DNA of 64,000 bases from Saccharomycopsis crataegensis (Eukaryota > Ascomycota > Saccharomycetes > Ascoideales > Saccharomycopsidaceae). Positions within the stretch are counted from its first letter, which is position 1; each line of letters starts with the position of its first letter. The stretch lies in the NCBI RefSeq assembly GCF_037102585.1, contig NW_027043820.1, positions 778,501 through 842,500 on the forward strand, read 5' to 3'. A program made the position numbers and the translations under genes. Shown piece by piece: positions 28,192 to 37,494 of this stretch. The notes beneath the pieces were generated by a model. The model was not told the DNA's origin, did not search any database, and worked only from the letters and a program-made list of their open reading frames with translations.

Positions 28192-30249
28192 TCAAATGAT
28201 CCCTCCGGTGATCTGCCTGACCCTGCGCTTCTTTCTCAGACTTACAATCTTTCCAGACAGATTACCTACCAACAACCTGATAGAGTCAGAACTACCAGAG
28301 TCACTGGAGCCACCAATTAATGAGCTGAGCGAACCATTTTTCCTTAGCGGTTTTATGATTTGGCAATTCACTCTGGATTTCATTAAGGGTGCAGTGCATG
28401 TTCTGTTATCGTGTTTGCGATCTACCCATCTCTCAGAGCCACCTGTTAGCTGCCAAACCAAGGGGTGATCCGGGGATTGGTCAATCACCATTTGAAGGAA
28501 TTCATCAGAAGCAAACATTTTCAAGCATTTCACAACCTTAAATACCTGAGTTTTTGGAATTTTCGGTAGACTGTGGCTGGAAATTGTCGATCTCATAACA
28601 CTTAATACTCTAAACCATGATCCACAATTCTTTCTAACCTGGATTGCAATATGTTGCGACTTAGGCGGTGATTCTAATTGATTCCTCATGATTTCTTTCA
28701 CATCTTCCAAAAAACTCAAGTATTGACCAGTCATTCCATAATTATTTATCTTATTCATGATCAAATTCAATGTTTTAAGAACCTTCCTAAACGCAAAATT
28801 TATCGTCTTCGGTACCATTTCATCAATATTTGTATACTCATTTCCCAAAGAGTTGAAAACCGTTAAACTGCAGTAAATGAGCTGTGATAAAATTTTAAAA
28901 ATGTTCCCAATATTTTCTAACTGTTTGGTACCTCTATTAAGAACATCAACAGATTTTTCAATAATCACGAATAATTCACTTCTCATAAATGTGCTCAAGT
29001 AGAGTTTTTTTATTGCCAAATATTTTATAATTACATAATATGATTCTGGTTTATATCCTCCAATAATAATATCATTATCATCATATTTCACCCATTCGTT
29101 GATTCTTTTACCACTGCTCCAAGCACCCTGGCACGGCTCGTGGGCATTCACCACCTGATCCCAGAACTCTGACTCCTCAATGGATTCCAAATATACCTTA
29201 ATTAAGTAGCGCTGCATATACCGATATTCATATTTAGAACAAAATTTTATGAGTATTGGCATCAAATGTTTGACATTTTCAAAGTTCTTGATGACTAGGC
29301 CAATAATTTCTCCCACGATAATCCACTTAAAATACTGAGGCTGCATTCCCTGTAATAAATGATACCACTGGCTTCTGTTTTCAAAAACCAATTGCTTATT
29401 TGAAATAAATCTGCCATTATTTTTCAATTGACCAGCACCACTATCGCTATCTTCTGAGTCGATATCTTCAAACGTGGGATAATCTTCTGTGGACCTATTC
29501 TCATCGCTCCCCTTGCCCTCAGCTCTAGTAGATTTGTTTTTTTCGTTCAATATCATGCTGATCCCAATTTTGATACTAGTTGATTCAGAGAAACTTCTTA
29601 AAACCTGGGGTTCTTGTGATGAACCAAGCTTAGTCATTAACACTTTGAATTCTGTGTAGATCTCTGATAATGGTTCATAAAATTTATCGGGAATATTCTT
29701 TCTCATCATCAACCAGTCATAATCTCCTGGATCATTGATTTTCAATATTTTTGTTGTAGCATGGTTATACTTAGCTGACGGCTCGAGATTGATGACTTTC
29801 TTACATGATTCATATTTTTCGTCCTCCGAGTTTTCATTATCAGCATAATCCTCATCATTGTAGTCACTGTCACTATTATCTCCCTCAGATTCGCTAGGAC
29901 CATAATTATCCCCACTCTCGTTATCGGGTATTATTTCTCGTGATCGCCTTAGAATACTCAATTTGTGTTGTAGAATCGGTATCTCCTCATCGCTTTCCTC
30001 ACTTTGGGACTCCAAATCGATTCCCACGATTTTGAAGAGAGCGCTAATATCTTCGAAATTAGAGCTAGTTATATTCGCCACACTTGAATGACGCAGAAAC
30101 TTCAGCCGGTAAATGTTGAGTCGTGATTCAAAAGGTCTTAATACACGACTACACCGTGAAATAGACCAAGGTGATGTGATGGAATTGGGAATGGTTCGTG
30201 AAGGAGGTCTGGACGACGACCGCGGCCGGTTTTTTGGAACTATTGTCAT
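28192..30249 (-). CDS. Unrecognised protein with acidic middle, 685 residues
   Basis: I do not recognise the family. From the ATG at 30247-30249 the product is basic and Arg/Ser/Pro-rich at the start (TIVPKNRPRSSSRPPSRT), then very acidic at about 85-160 (DNSDSDYNDEDYADNENSED). A conserved-looking, mostly helical body follows (DPGDYDWLMMRKNIPDKFYE; QYFKWIIVGEIIGLVIKNFE; QGAWSSGKRINEWVKYDDND; TGGSERWVDRKHD). It ends in a basic tail (SLRKKRRVRQ) that could be a nuclear localisation signal. No membrane helix is clear. The open frame continues about 65 codons upstream of my start but only to a TTG; no splice signals were found there. The composition suggests a nuclear scaffold or chromosome protein, which is inference. 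Confidence 0.6.
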   Translation of the reverse strand: MTIVPKNRPRSSSRPPSRTIPNSITSPWSISRCSRVLRPFESRLNIYRLKFLRHSSVANITSSNFEDISALFKIVGIDLESQSEESDEEIPILQHKLSILRRSREIIPDNESGDNYGPSESEGDNSDSDYNDEDYADNENSEDEKYESCKKVINLEPSAKYNHATTKILKINDPGDYDWLMMRKNIPDKFYEPLSEIYTEFKVLMTKLGSSQEPQVLRSFSESTSIKIGISMILNEKNKSTRAEGKGSDENRSTEDYPTFEDIDSEDSDSGAGQLKNNGRFISNKQLVFENRSQWYHLLQGMQPQYFKWIIVGEIIGLVIKNFENVKHLMPILIKFCSKYEYRYMQRYLIKVYLESIEESEFWDQVVNAHEPCQGAWSSGKRINEWVKYDDNDIIIGGYKPESYYVIIKYLAIKKLYLSTFMRSELFVIIEKSVDVLNRGTKQLENIGNIFKILSQLIYCSLTVFNSLGNEYTNIDEMVPKTINFAFRKVLKTLNLIMNKINNYGMTGQYLSFLEDVKEIMRNQLESPPKSQHIAIQVRKNCGSWFRVLSVMRSTISSHSLPKIPKTQVFKVVKCLKMFASDEFLQMVIDQSPDHPLVWQLTGGSERWVDRKHDNRTCTAPLMKSRVNCQIIKPLRKNGSLSSLIGGSSDSGSSDSIRLLVGNLSGKIVSLRKKRRVRQITGGII

Positions 30250-30580
30250 TTCTATGGAGTCCCTTCCTTCGGGTTTCGCTTCCTCCAAAGGTTTCCTTTG
30301 TGGGCGTTTCTCTTCAATATTGGCTGCTATTTTTTTTCCCGCAGGGTTCAACCAAACAAAATTAATTACCAATGGATCAGATATACTCGGATTTAGTCTC
30401 TGTATGAATATGCATGAATATGCACGAATCACACTCAACTGCAAGGATCACAACATTAAGGCCAGGTAACCTGTAACTTTTTTTTTTTTATTTTCAACTT
30501 CATCTTTAAGGAAAATTTTTTTAAACATTCCCACGTTTGTTATTGCATTTGCTAATTTTACAACAACACAACATCTCACA
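30250..30580. promoter_or_regulatory. Upstream region shared by the 685-residue protein gene and TMA19
   Basis: The two genes are divergent over 330 bp. The TMA19 side shows T-tracts (30479-30490, 30517-30525) and a pyrimidine/ACAACA-rich leader just before the ATG. The other half is an open extension of the neighbouring frame that lacks an ATG. Confidence 0.45.
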
Positions 30581-31275
30581 ATGATTATTTTCAAGGTATG
30601 TGCTGAATATTTTATACCAGCTTGTTTGATACGTGTCTTTTCAATCTAAAGGTAGCATTTTCTAGCGCCTGGAGAGCATTGTAAATTACAATTTTTTCTT
30701 TTCTTTTTAAAAAAATGAACGAACAGCTTGTGATAGTTATTATAGACTTTTTACCAAGACCTCCCTACTAACAATTGAATCAGGACATTATTTCTGGTGA
30801 CGAATTGCTCTCTGACGCTTATGAACCAAAATTGGTTGACAATGTCGTTTACGAAGCTGACTGTACCATGATCAAGGTTAAGGCTGGTGCTGATGTTGAT
30901 ATCGGTGCTAACCCATCTGCCGAAGACGCTGAAGAAGAAGTGGAAGAGGGTGTTGAAACCCTCAACAATGTTGTCTACTCTTTCAGATTGCAACAAACCG
31001 CTTTCGACAAGAAGTCTTTCTTGACTTACATCAAGGGTTACATGAAGTCTGTCAAGGCTAAGTTGGCTGAAATCGACCCAGAACAAATCCCAGTTTTCGA
31101 AAAGGGTGCCACCGCCTACGTTAAGAAGGTCATTGGTTCTTTCAAGGAATGGGACTTCTACACTGGTGAAAGCATGGACCCAGATGGAATGGTCGTCTTG
31201 TTGAACTACCGTGAAGATGGTGTTACCCCATACGTTGTCATCTGGAAACACGGTATTCAAGAAGAAAAGATCTAA
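30581..31275 (+). CDS. TMA19: Translationally controlled tumour protein homologue Tma19, one intron
   Basis: Exon 1 (30581-30595, encoding MIIFK) joins exon 2 (30784-31275). The 188-nt intron has donor GTATGT, a perfect TACTAAC branch site at 30766-30772 and acceptor CAG. The spliced 168-residue product matches TCTP/Tma19, a ribosome-associated protein that moves to mitochondria under stress in yeast. TCTP blocks are present: ISGDELLSDAYEPKLVDNV, ANPSAEDA, NNVVYSFRLQQTAFDKKSFL, GYMKSVKAKL, MVVLLNYREDG and VIWKHGIQEEKI. Length equals the family norm (167-172). Codon bias is very strong. As far as I recall the S. cerevisiae gene has no intron, so the intron is a lineage difference worth checking. 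Confidence 0.95.
30596..30783 (+). other. TMA19 intron
   Basis: 188-nt spliceosomal intron after codon 5, donor GTATGT, branch TACTAAC at 30766-30772, acceptor CAG 11 nt past the branch site. I looked for a snoRNA box C/D or H/ACA layout inside and saw none. Confidence 0.9.
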
Positions 31276-31592
31276 GCATATTTTGTTTTGATTTATCTAT
31301 TTTGAATTTTCTACTGGTTTTTCACATTTTAGTTGGTAAAAAGATTTTTTTTTTTTAAACAAAGTAGTGTTGGTTTAAATGAATCGATATTCTATTTTTT
31401 AATATTAACTTGCTGTAAGGCGTTTCATTTTTTCTTTTTACAGGCATTATTATCTTTCATAATGGAAGATTACAACTGCCCACCATCAAGGGTTTACGGA
31501 ATAAAAAAACATCATAAATCATTATTATTATCATAACATTTAAGAAATAAATTCTACTAAGTTCTTTTCAGGCATCTACTTTTACATTTAGT
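31276..31592. other. TMA19-TRM13 convergent spacer
   Basis: 317 bp, very T-rich after TMA19 (3'-end signals likely), no gene. Confidence 0.6.
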
Positions 31593-33131
31593 TTATTTAT
31601 CTTCATTCTTTGGAATGACGATCATGCAAACATTCTCCAAGGAAATATCCAGCTCCACATATCGAGCAATCTTCACATTATACCCCTTTTCCCTCATCGC
31701 AAAGACTCTACACTCATCAATGATCCTCCTTGCCTTCAAACCCAATGCCTCTCTTTGCAAAACTGTTAGATTGGATGGATGATTATTAATATCGTCGTCA
31801 GCCATTCCAGGGCGACGTCCATTAGTGGCCCACGATACGAGTTTGGTGAGAACGTTGAAAATTGAAACGAGCTTAGACAGAGAGCATTCGAAAATTTGGG
31901 ACAAGAATCTCTTTGAATCAGGTAAAAACATAGAATAGTCACAAACATGGCGACAGCACATGGCAACGACAAGTCCGCCGAATTGCGTCTCCAAGGTTTT
32001 TGCATTCAAAATGCATTGAAGAGTAAGATCTGTAGCACAGCCACACAAGTGTTTTGATATCCCTACAAATTTCCTTGAAATTTTCTGGAATTGAGGAGTT
32101 TGAAGAACGTCATCGAGGTAAAGATCTTTAATGTCCGTTTTTAATCGTAGGACAAATGGGGCTAATTTAGATAACTCGGAGGATGCCACATCAGATTTGG
32201 TGTTGGAAGTAGACAAATCTATCAGTTGTCTGACCTCCATATAATCTTTAGCAATTTTGCTGTCCATTTTCATTCGACTACCAGACCTATCAATCAATAG
32301 AAACCCCGGCATACTAACATCATCCAACTGATCTTTATGCGTGCACAATGTCCTATAGACAATGTCCTTGGCCAAATATCTTGATAATTCTGCCCTGCCA
32401 CACCCAAACTCAATATAATCTTTGTCATTACCATACAATCCATTTTCAATTAAGTGGGAAATGAGGGAAGACTGCTGAATAATGTGTTTTTGGTTACCAA
32501 GTTCCTTGAATCGCGATTTTATCACTGACAGAGATTCTCCTTCACCAGATTTGTTTTCTAGTGGTAAAATCTCTGAAAAGCTAGCATCTTGAGCTTGGAG
32601 AATTGAAATGAGATTAGCAAACGCTTTCTCTACAACTGGGATCCAGTATTTGTAGTAATCTTCTGATTTGGTATCGAGGTTGTTGCTCTCACTAGCTTCT
32701 TTATGTGCTTCAGAGGAGCAACTATTGAAGTTCTTCCTGAACCAAGACTTAGTCTCTGGCTCTTTTATCGCCTTAGTTTTGTTGCATTTTTTTACGTGAC
32801 TTTTTAAGTTCCTTTCCCAGATACTATGCGAAGGATCCAAGGGACATGGGATTCGCTGGCTCTCAGTACCTAATTCCTCACTATCACCTCCGTTATTATT
32901 CTTCTGCTCTTCAGTGGCTGCAATAATATGCGCCGGACAATATTTCTCCAGTTCACGCCTCATCATTTTGCAGGATCTATTCTTACTTTTCATGAAATAG
33001 GTACAATGGAACTTTGGTTTTCCATCTTTCTTCTGGGATTTAGTGATTTTCCGTTTTTTGGCATTTTGATCACCATCAAGAGTTTCTAGAGGAAAAGGTT
33101 CTTTTCGGGGAGCATCATGAATCTCTCCCAT
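31593..33131 (-). CDS. TRM13: tRNA 2'-O-methyltransferase Trm13 (position 4)
   Basis: The 512-residue protein matches Trm13, the SAM-dependent enzyme that 2'-O-methylates nucleotide 4 in the acceptor stem of tRNA-Gly, -His and -Pro. It has the two small zinc motifs of the family: a CCCH type at about 43-68 (CTYFMKSKNRSCKMMRRELE, then YCPAHI) and a CHHC/U11-48K type at about 95-118 (CPLDPSHSIWERNLKSHVKK). The methyltransferase domain includes the SAM site YIEFGCGRAELSRYLA near 240, FVGISKHLCGCATDLTLQC and VVAMCCRHVCDYSMFL. Length agrees with yeast orthologues. The C-terminal block LGLKARRIIDECRVFAMREK matches the family too. No odd features. Confidence 0.95.
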   Translation of the reverse strand: MGEIHDAPRKEPFPLETLDGDQNAKKRKITKSQKKDGKPKFHCTYFMKSKNRSCKMMRRELEKYCPAHIIAATEEQKNNNGGDSEELGTESQRIPCPLDPSHSIWERNLKSHVKKCNKTKAIKEPETKSWFRKNFNSCSSEAHKEASESNNLDTKSEDYYKYWIPVVEKAFANLISILQAQDASFSEILPLENKSGEGESLSVIKSRFKELGNQKHIIQQSSLISHLIENGLYGNDKDYIEFGCGRAELSRYLAKDIVYRTLCTHKDQLDDVSMPGFLLIDRSGSRMKMDSKIAKDYMEVRQLIDLSTSNTKSDVASSELSKLAPFVLRLKTDIKDLYLDDVLQTPQFQKISRKFVGISKHLCGCATDLTLQCILNAKTLETQFGGLVVAMCCRHVCDYSMFLPDSKRFLSQIFECSLSKLVSIFNVLTKLVSWATNGRRPGMADDDINNHPSNLTVLQREALGLKARRIIDECRVFAMREKGYNVKIARYVELDISLENVCMIVIPKNEDK

Positions 33132-33613
33132 CTTTCAGAAGAGTTTTCCGAGGAGATTTTTTTCCCTATACAAGTGTAGATGTTGAATAAACTCTTTATT
33201 TGATTTTTCACTGTGGAGTTTGAATTTTTTTTTCCACCCACCACTCCGGATATGGCTATCATCAAAAGTGCGCTTAGACCTTTCAAAATAATTTGTGCAA
33301 CAAACAAACAAAAAGGCACTTCTTTCGGCTATTATTGTAAGTGATTAGTTCCTCGTATCCATTGAGAAGTCATTTTAAACCATCGAACTCACGTTTTATT
33401 TTGTTTTTGACTGAAGCTTCTGCTTTTCTGTTTTTAAGTAACTCATTAGAAGCTTTTTGAACGGCTATTTTCATGAAGAAGGGGAAAGATATCTTGTTTA
33501 ACTTAAGGAGTGAGCAAGTACAGGTGGGTATATAGATACAGACACACACATATATACACACCAGAAGGGATTTAACTCAAGCTATAACAGCTTGTTTTTA
33601 ATAAATCCTCGTC
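33132..33613. promoter_or_regulatory. Divergent promoter region TRM13 / INP1-like gene
   Basis: 480 bp between divergent genes, with T-tracts near 33230 and a CACACATATATACACACC run near 33543-33562. No gene seen. Confidence 0.45.
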
Positions 33614-36100
33614 ATGTCACCTTCATATAATCAGTCAGCGTATATTCATGATGGTACCAGAAGACTGCTGCAAAAACTGTCATCTCGTCATACTATCAGT
33701 AGACCTTATAATTCTAAGAACGAATCACAAATACCAAAGGACAGCCAGCAAAGAAAAATACTGGACGGTAATCCACAAGTCTCGGTTAATATGAATTCAA
33801 GGATAGCTGAGAATATCTATCAGAGGTATCACCAGGATCATAGCACGCCCAATCATAACTCTTTCGGCGGAGACAATCATAGGAAAACTTTTAATACCAT
33901 CAAAGCAGAGAAACTAAATTTCAACACAAACAGTAATATTGCTCCACAATCCAGGAGATCAAGTCTGTCCACCAAAAGAAGTGTTTCGTCTGAAGGTAAA
34001 GTTAATGTTAATAATGATAGAAATATTTTGATTGCGATCAATCATGCTAAAATTTTTAGTTATAATGCCCATCAGCTGTCACTGCTTTATCGGTCTACCT
34101 CAGCGGAATCTAATTCCCTATATTCTTTGAAACGAGTGGAGTCAATAGATTCAATACGAAGTAATATTTCAGAGATTTTAATCAATGAAGGAGTGGATAA
34201 CGGGGACATTAGTAGGGATGATACTGTGAGCATTAACAGTAAAAATCGAATTAGGACTTCAAAGGGAAGGTTGATGGCACACGGAATACTACAAATTTAT
34301 GAAATCGAAGGTGGAATTTCATATTTATCGTGTGGAGGAGGCATTAAAACTACTAGAGACACATTTGTACATCCGTTATTACCAAAGCTCAAGATCTTTA
34401 AGATTAATGAGTATTCTTTCATTTTAATGTTATCGCATCCGGAACGATTTTGGAAGATCTTGTTTGATGCTGCAGCGATCGATAAAGAGTTTTCTAGCAC
34501 AAATACTTTTTCAGGTATTGATTATTTGGAACAAATTGGGGAATTAGAGAAAATTTTTCAAAAACTCTGCTTTTTTGTGGATATTCTTCCAGCTCCAGCG
34601 TTAAGCTCTAGCGATGAAGGCGAAAAGTTATCAGGGTGCCAACTTGTGTCGAATAATATTAATAGAGATGTGAGCCTGGGATCAAATCAAAAGCATGGTG
34701 CAATAAAAGCCAAACCCGTCAAACAGAAAGTCCCACAACGATCGAGCTCTATGGAAGACGCCAGGTCCAAAATAGTAGATAGTTCAAAGAAAGGGAAAAT
34801 TGGAAATCGTTTGAGTAAACTCTTCAAACACAAAGGAAAGATAAAACTTAGTGAAGACATGATCACTGCTGGCGAGGTCCAAAGCTCACTATCAAGCTAT
34901 AGTCCAAGAAGGTCTCTGTTTGATAATACCAGTTCTAATATGCTGAAAAGTAATTTAACAGATAATCAAAGCTCAGCGGCTACGAATTACAACACATATA
35001 TCGATAAGTTGATAGAGGAAAAGGTGGAAGAGAAAATGCGAAGGCGTTTAGAGCAAAATGCTTCTCAAATGACAGCACTGAAAGCAATTTCAAGAAGAGA
35101 AGAAGAAACTAAAAATTTCACAAGTCCTTTTCAAGTGAAGTCTTCTAAAGAATCCATTGCCAGTTCAGAATCTTCTAGTGATAGTTTACTATATCGTATT
35201 ATTGAAGAACATCATGACGTTGAAGCTGATCTTGACAATCCTAGATTCTTGAAGGATTTAACCGAGAAGCTAAACAATGATGTAAGCAATGAAATATTTT
35301 TAGAAAAGAAAAGACAGTCGGTGATCGATGGTGAAAGTGATTTAGTTATGGCTCAATTACAAGAAAATATGAGCAAGAATTTCAATGGATATAATTTCGA
35401 ATCAAATGGTTTGGATATTGTCAAAAGTCAAAAATCTGGCAATAATAAAGGGACATTATATGATGAAACAAGCAACTGGATGGATATTAATGAAATTCAG
35501 CTAAAAGCTGATGAAGCGGGTTTTGAGGATGATGAACATGAAGCAGAGATGATGTTGATGATGATGCGACCTAGTATTGAGAACGCTCAACCAATGAGTA
35601 AAGAGAGTAATCAAAAGTCATCGTTTGGAATGAAGAGTCTTAATAGATCAAACTCAAGGTTAAGAGCCTCTAGATTTCACGTTAGATATCAACCACATCC
35701 CAACCTCAACGATGACATTAATAGTTATTATAGCTCTCGGACTTATGCCGCTGGACAAAGGAGAAATGCGAGCAAATTTGGCAGTGTTAAGAATTTCAAT
35801 AATGCCCGTTTCGGGGTGAATAATAATGATGGAAAAGACGATGATATGAAATCTTACTATTCATTACGGTACTCAATTCTTGGAGGCCGAGGCGGTGATG
35901 GAGTTTCTGAAAGATCAAGAAGAACTGGCATGACACTGCTTGGTGCAAACAGAAATGATGGCGACAACAATATTTATTCTAGGGAAATTTATAACCTTAT
36001 TATGGATGATCAAAACGGTGAGGTGAAGAATCCCCGAAATGAAAATGACCGAGGAAGTGAGGCCAATAAAGGGCTATTATCGAAGTTTTTAGGGTGGTGA
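33614..36100 (+). CDS. INP1: Probable peroxisome-inheritance protein Inp1
   Basis: The 828-residue protein looks like Inp1, the peripheral peroxisomal protein that tethers peroxisomes to the mother-cell cortex by binding Pex3 and the plasma membrane. The supporting block is at about 215-290: GRLMAHGILQIYEIEGGISY, then FVHPLLPKLKIFKINEYSFI and HPERFWKILFDAAA, which follows the Inp1 pattern of a PH-like domain (from memory of the family). The rest is low-complexity Ser/Asn-rich, with a Lys/Glu coiled segment at about 460-500 (KLIEEKVEEKMRRRLEQN) and a basic, Tyr/Ser-rich tail. The tail and N-terminus have no recognised domain. The protein is longer than S. cerevisiae Inp1 (about 420). The family call is moderate. 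Confidence 0.6.
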   Translation: MSPSYNQSAYIHDGTRRLLQKLSSRHTISRPYNSKNESQIPKDSQQRKILDGNPQVSVNMNSRIAENIYQRYHQDHSTPNHNSFGGDNHRKTFNTIKAEKLNFNTNSNIAPQSRRSSLSTKRSVSSEGKVNVNNDRNILIAINHAKIFSYNAHQLSLLYRSTSAESNSLYSLKRVESIDSIRSNISEILINEGVDNGDISRDDTVSINSKNRIRTSKGRLMAHGILQIYEIEGGISYLSCGGGIKTTRDTFVHPLLPKLKIFKINEYSFILMLSHPERFWKILFDAAAIDKEFSSTNTFSGIDYLEQIGELEKIFQKLCFFVDILPAPALSSSDEGEKLSGCQLVSNNINRDVSLGSNQKHGAIKAKPVKQKVPQRSSSMEDARSKIVDSSKKGKIGNRLSKLFKHKGKIKLSEDMITAGEVQSSLSSYSPRRSLFDNTSSNMLKSNLTDNQSSAATNYNTYIDKLIEEKVEEKMRRRLEQNASQMTALKAISRREEETKNFTSPFQVKSSKESIASSESSSDSLLYRIIEEHHDVEADLDNPRFLKDLTEKLNNDVSNEIFLEKKRQSVIDGESDLVMAQLQENMSKNFNGYNFESNGLDIVKSQKSGNNKGTLYDETSNWMDINEIQLKADEAGFEDDEHEAEMMLMMMRPSIENAQPMSKESNQKSSFGMKSLNRSNSRLRASRFHVRYQPHPNLNDDINSYYSSRTYAAGQRRNASKFGSVKNFNNARFGVNNNDGKDDDMKSYYSLRYSILGGRGGDGVSERSRRTGMTLLGANRNDGDNNIYSREIYNLIMDDQNGEVKNPRNENDRGSEANKGLLSKFLGW

Positions 36101-36592
36101 TGATGAGATATTCATATTGTGGATTGTAATTAATGTAATATATATATGTAATTTAGGCTTCAACCCAGTATTTCTTGTGGTAGTGCAATGTTTTTTTTTT
36201 AGTTTGCTTTGGAGATGAGGTTGGTTAATGTATGCATTTTTTTTCTGGTGGAATTCATTTTCAGAATTGAATTTGTGCGTAACGGTGGTATTGTTTCAAT
36301 TTTAATGATTTTTCTGAAAAGATTCAAAAACTATCAGGAGAACGGAAAAGTTAGTAAGACATGGATCATAAATGCATGTTGAGGATAAGAAAAAAAAAGA
36401 AGCACTTCTTACCCGCCTGCAACACCGAGCAGGCTGGCGGGTTACCAATTTCCTAGCGATAATTTAAATGAGTTACCTGATATAATTCATCTGTGACTGT
36501 GAGCTTCCAATGAGTTTGACAGATACATTCATTGGAATAAACTTTGGGTATACCGTTTGTACAAACAGCTAGACAACACAAGGGGTGGAAAT
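36101..36592. promoter_or_regulatory. VMA7 upstream region with Reb1 site and GC hairpin
   Basis: About 490 bp. A TTACCCG (Reb1 core) at 36409-36415 begins a GC-rich inverted repeat: GCCTGC (36415-36420) pairs with GCAGGC (36429-36434), and ACCC/GGGT extend it around a small bulge. It lies about 175 bp upstream of VMA7, a normal place for a Reb1 site. Function is inferred. Confidence 0.5.
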
Positions 36593-36970
36593 ATGAGTGC
36601 CGAACAAGCGAAAAAGAGAACTTTGTTGGCAGTCATTGGGGATGAAGATACCATCACTGGTATGCTTCTTGCTGGAATTGGACAAATTGATAACGATGCT
36701 GGTGAAGACTATAAGCAAAAGAACTTCTATGTGGTGGATGCGAAGACTACTGACGAGCAGATTGCTAGCTGTTTCGACCACTATACCATTGACAGAGACG
36801 ATATTGCGATTTTGTTGATCAATCAACATTTGGCCGAAAGAATCAGATACAAGGTGGAAGACTACACTGCGGCCTTCCCAGCAGTATTAGAAATCCCATC
36901 AAAAGACCATGCCTATGACCCAGAAAAGGATAGTGTCTTGAAGAGAGTCAAGAGACTTTTTGGAGAGTGA
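36593..36970 (+). CDS. VMA7: V-ATPase subunit F
   Basis: The 125-residue protein matches V1 subunit F (Vma7), part of the central rotor stalk of the vacuolar proton pump. Blocks seen: [79 protein letters not shown] and [12 protein letters not shown] start at ATG 36593 because [20 protein letters not shown] begins as in orthologues; the frame extends upstream only to a non-ATG codon. Length is close to S. cerevisiae (118). No intron. Confidence 0.96.
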   Translation: MSAEQAKKRTLLAVIGDEDTITGMLLAGIGQIDNDAGEDYKQKNFYVVDAKTTDEQIASCFDHYTIDRDDIAILLINQHLAERIRYKVEDYTAAFPAVLEIPSKDHAYDPEKDSVLKRVKRLFGE

Positions 36971-37494
36971 ATTTTCTGCTTTTCAGTTAGTTCGTTTGTT
37001 GTTTGTTTTATTTTTCCTAGATGAGAAATTGGTGTGAATTGGCAGTCGACAGTTAAGACTAGAGGTATACTATGCGGCAGAAGAAAAAGTTTTCTATGGA
37101 ATATATACTAAATTTCCAAAAATTCAAATTAGATTACTGTTACTGAAGCGGATATACAGCGGGGGGCATGGTTATAAATTGTCAATATGGATCTATTTTG
37201 ATTATTTAATTTTAATTTTAAGCTCTTTTTTTTTCATTATTTTTATTTTTTTCCAAAAAACTTTTTGTTTATTTTCTTTAATGTTTTCTCTTTATGACAG
37301 ATTTGTGATTCGACAAATATAAAACCAAATCATGACAATTGACGTTTGTAGAGACACTTTTAGGAATGTTGAATATTGTGTTCAGGGGAAAAAAAAAGAT
37401 TTTCAAAAGTTGGTGAGGCCAACGCAGTATAAGATTACAAGAGATAGGAAGACGGTAAAATAGAAATATAGAATAGAATATTAATTAATATTTA
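36971..37494. other. Convergent spacer VMA7 / Arf-like GTPase
   Basis: 520 bp, T-rich (37224-37272), no gene or RNA recognised. Confidence 0.5.

Noticed and set aside
30596-30783. Intron-encoded snoRNA in TMA19
   Set aside because: No box C/D or H/ACA pattern could be found in the 188 nt.
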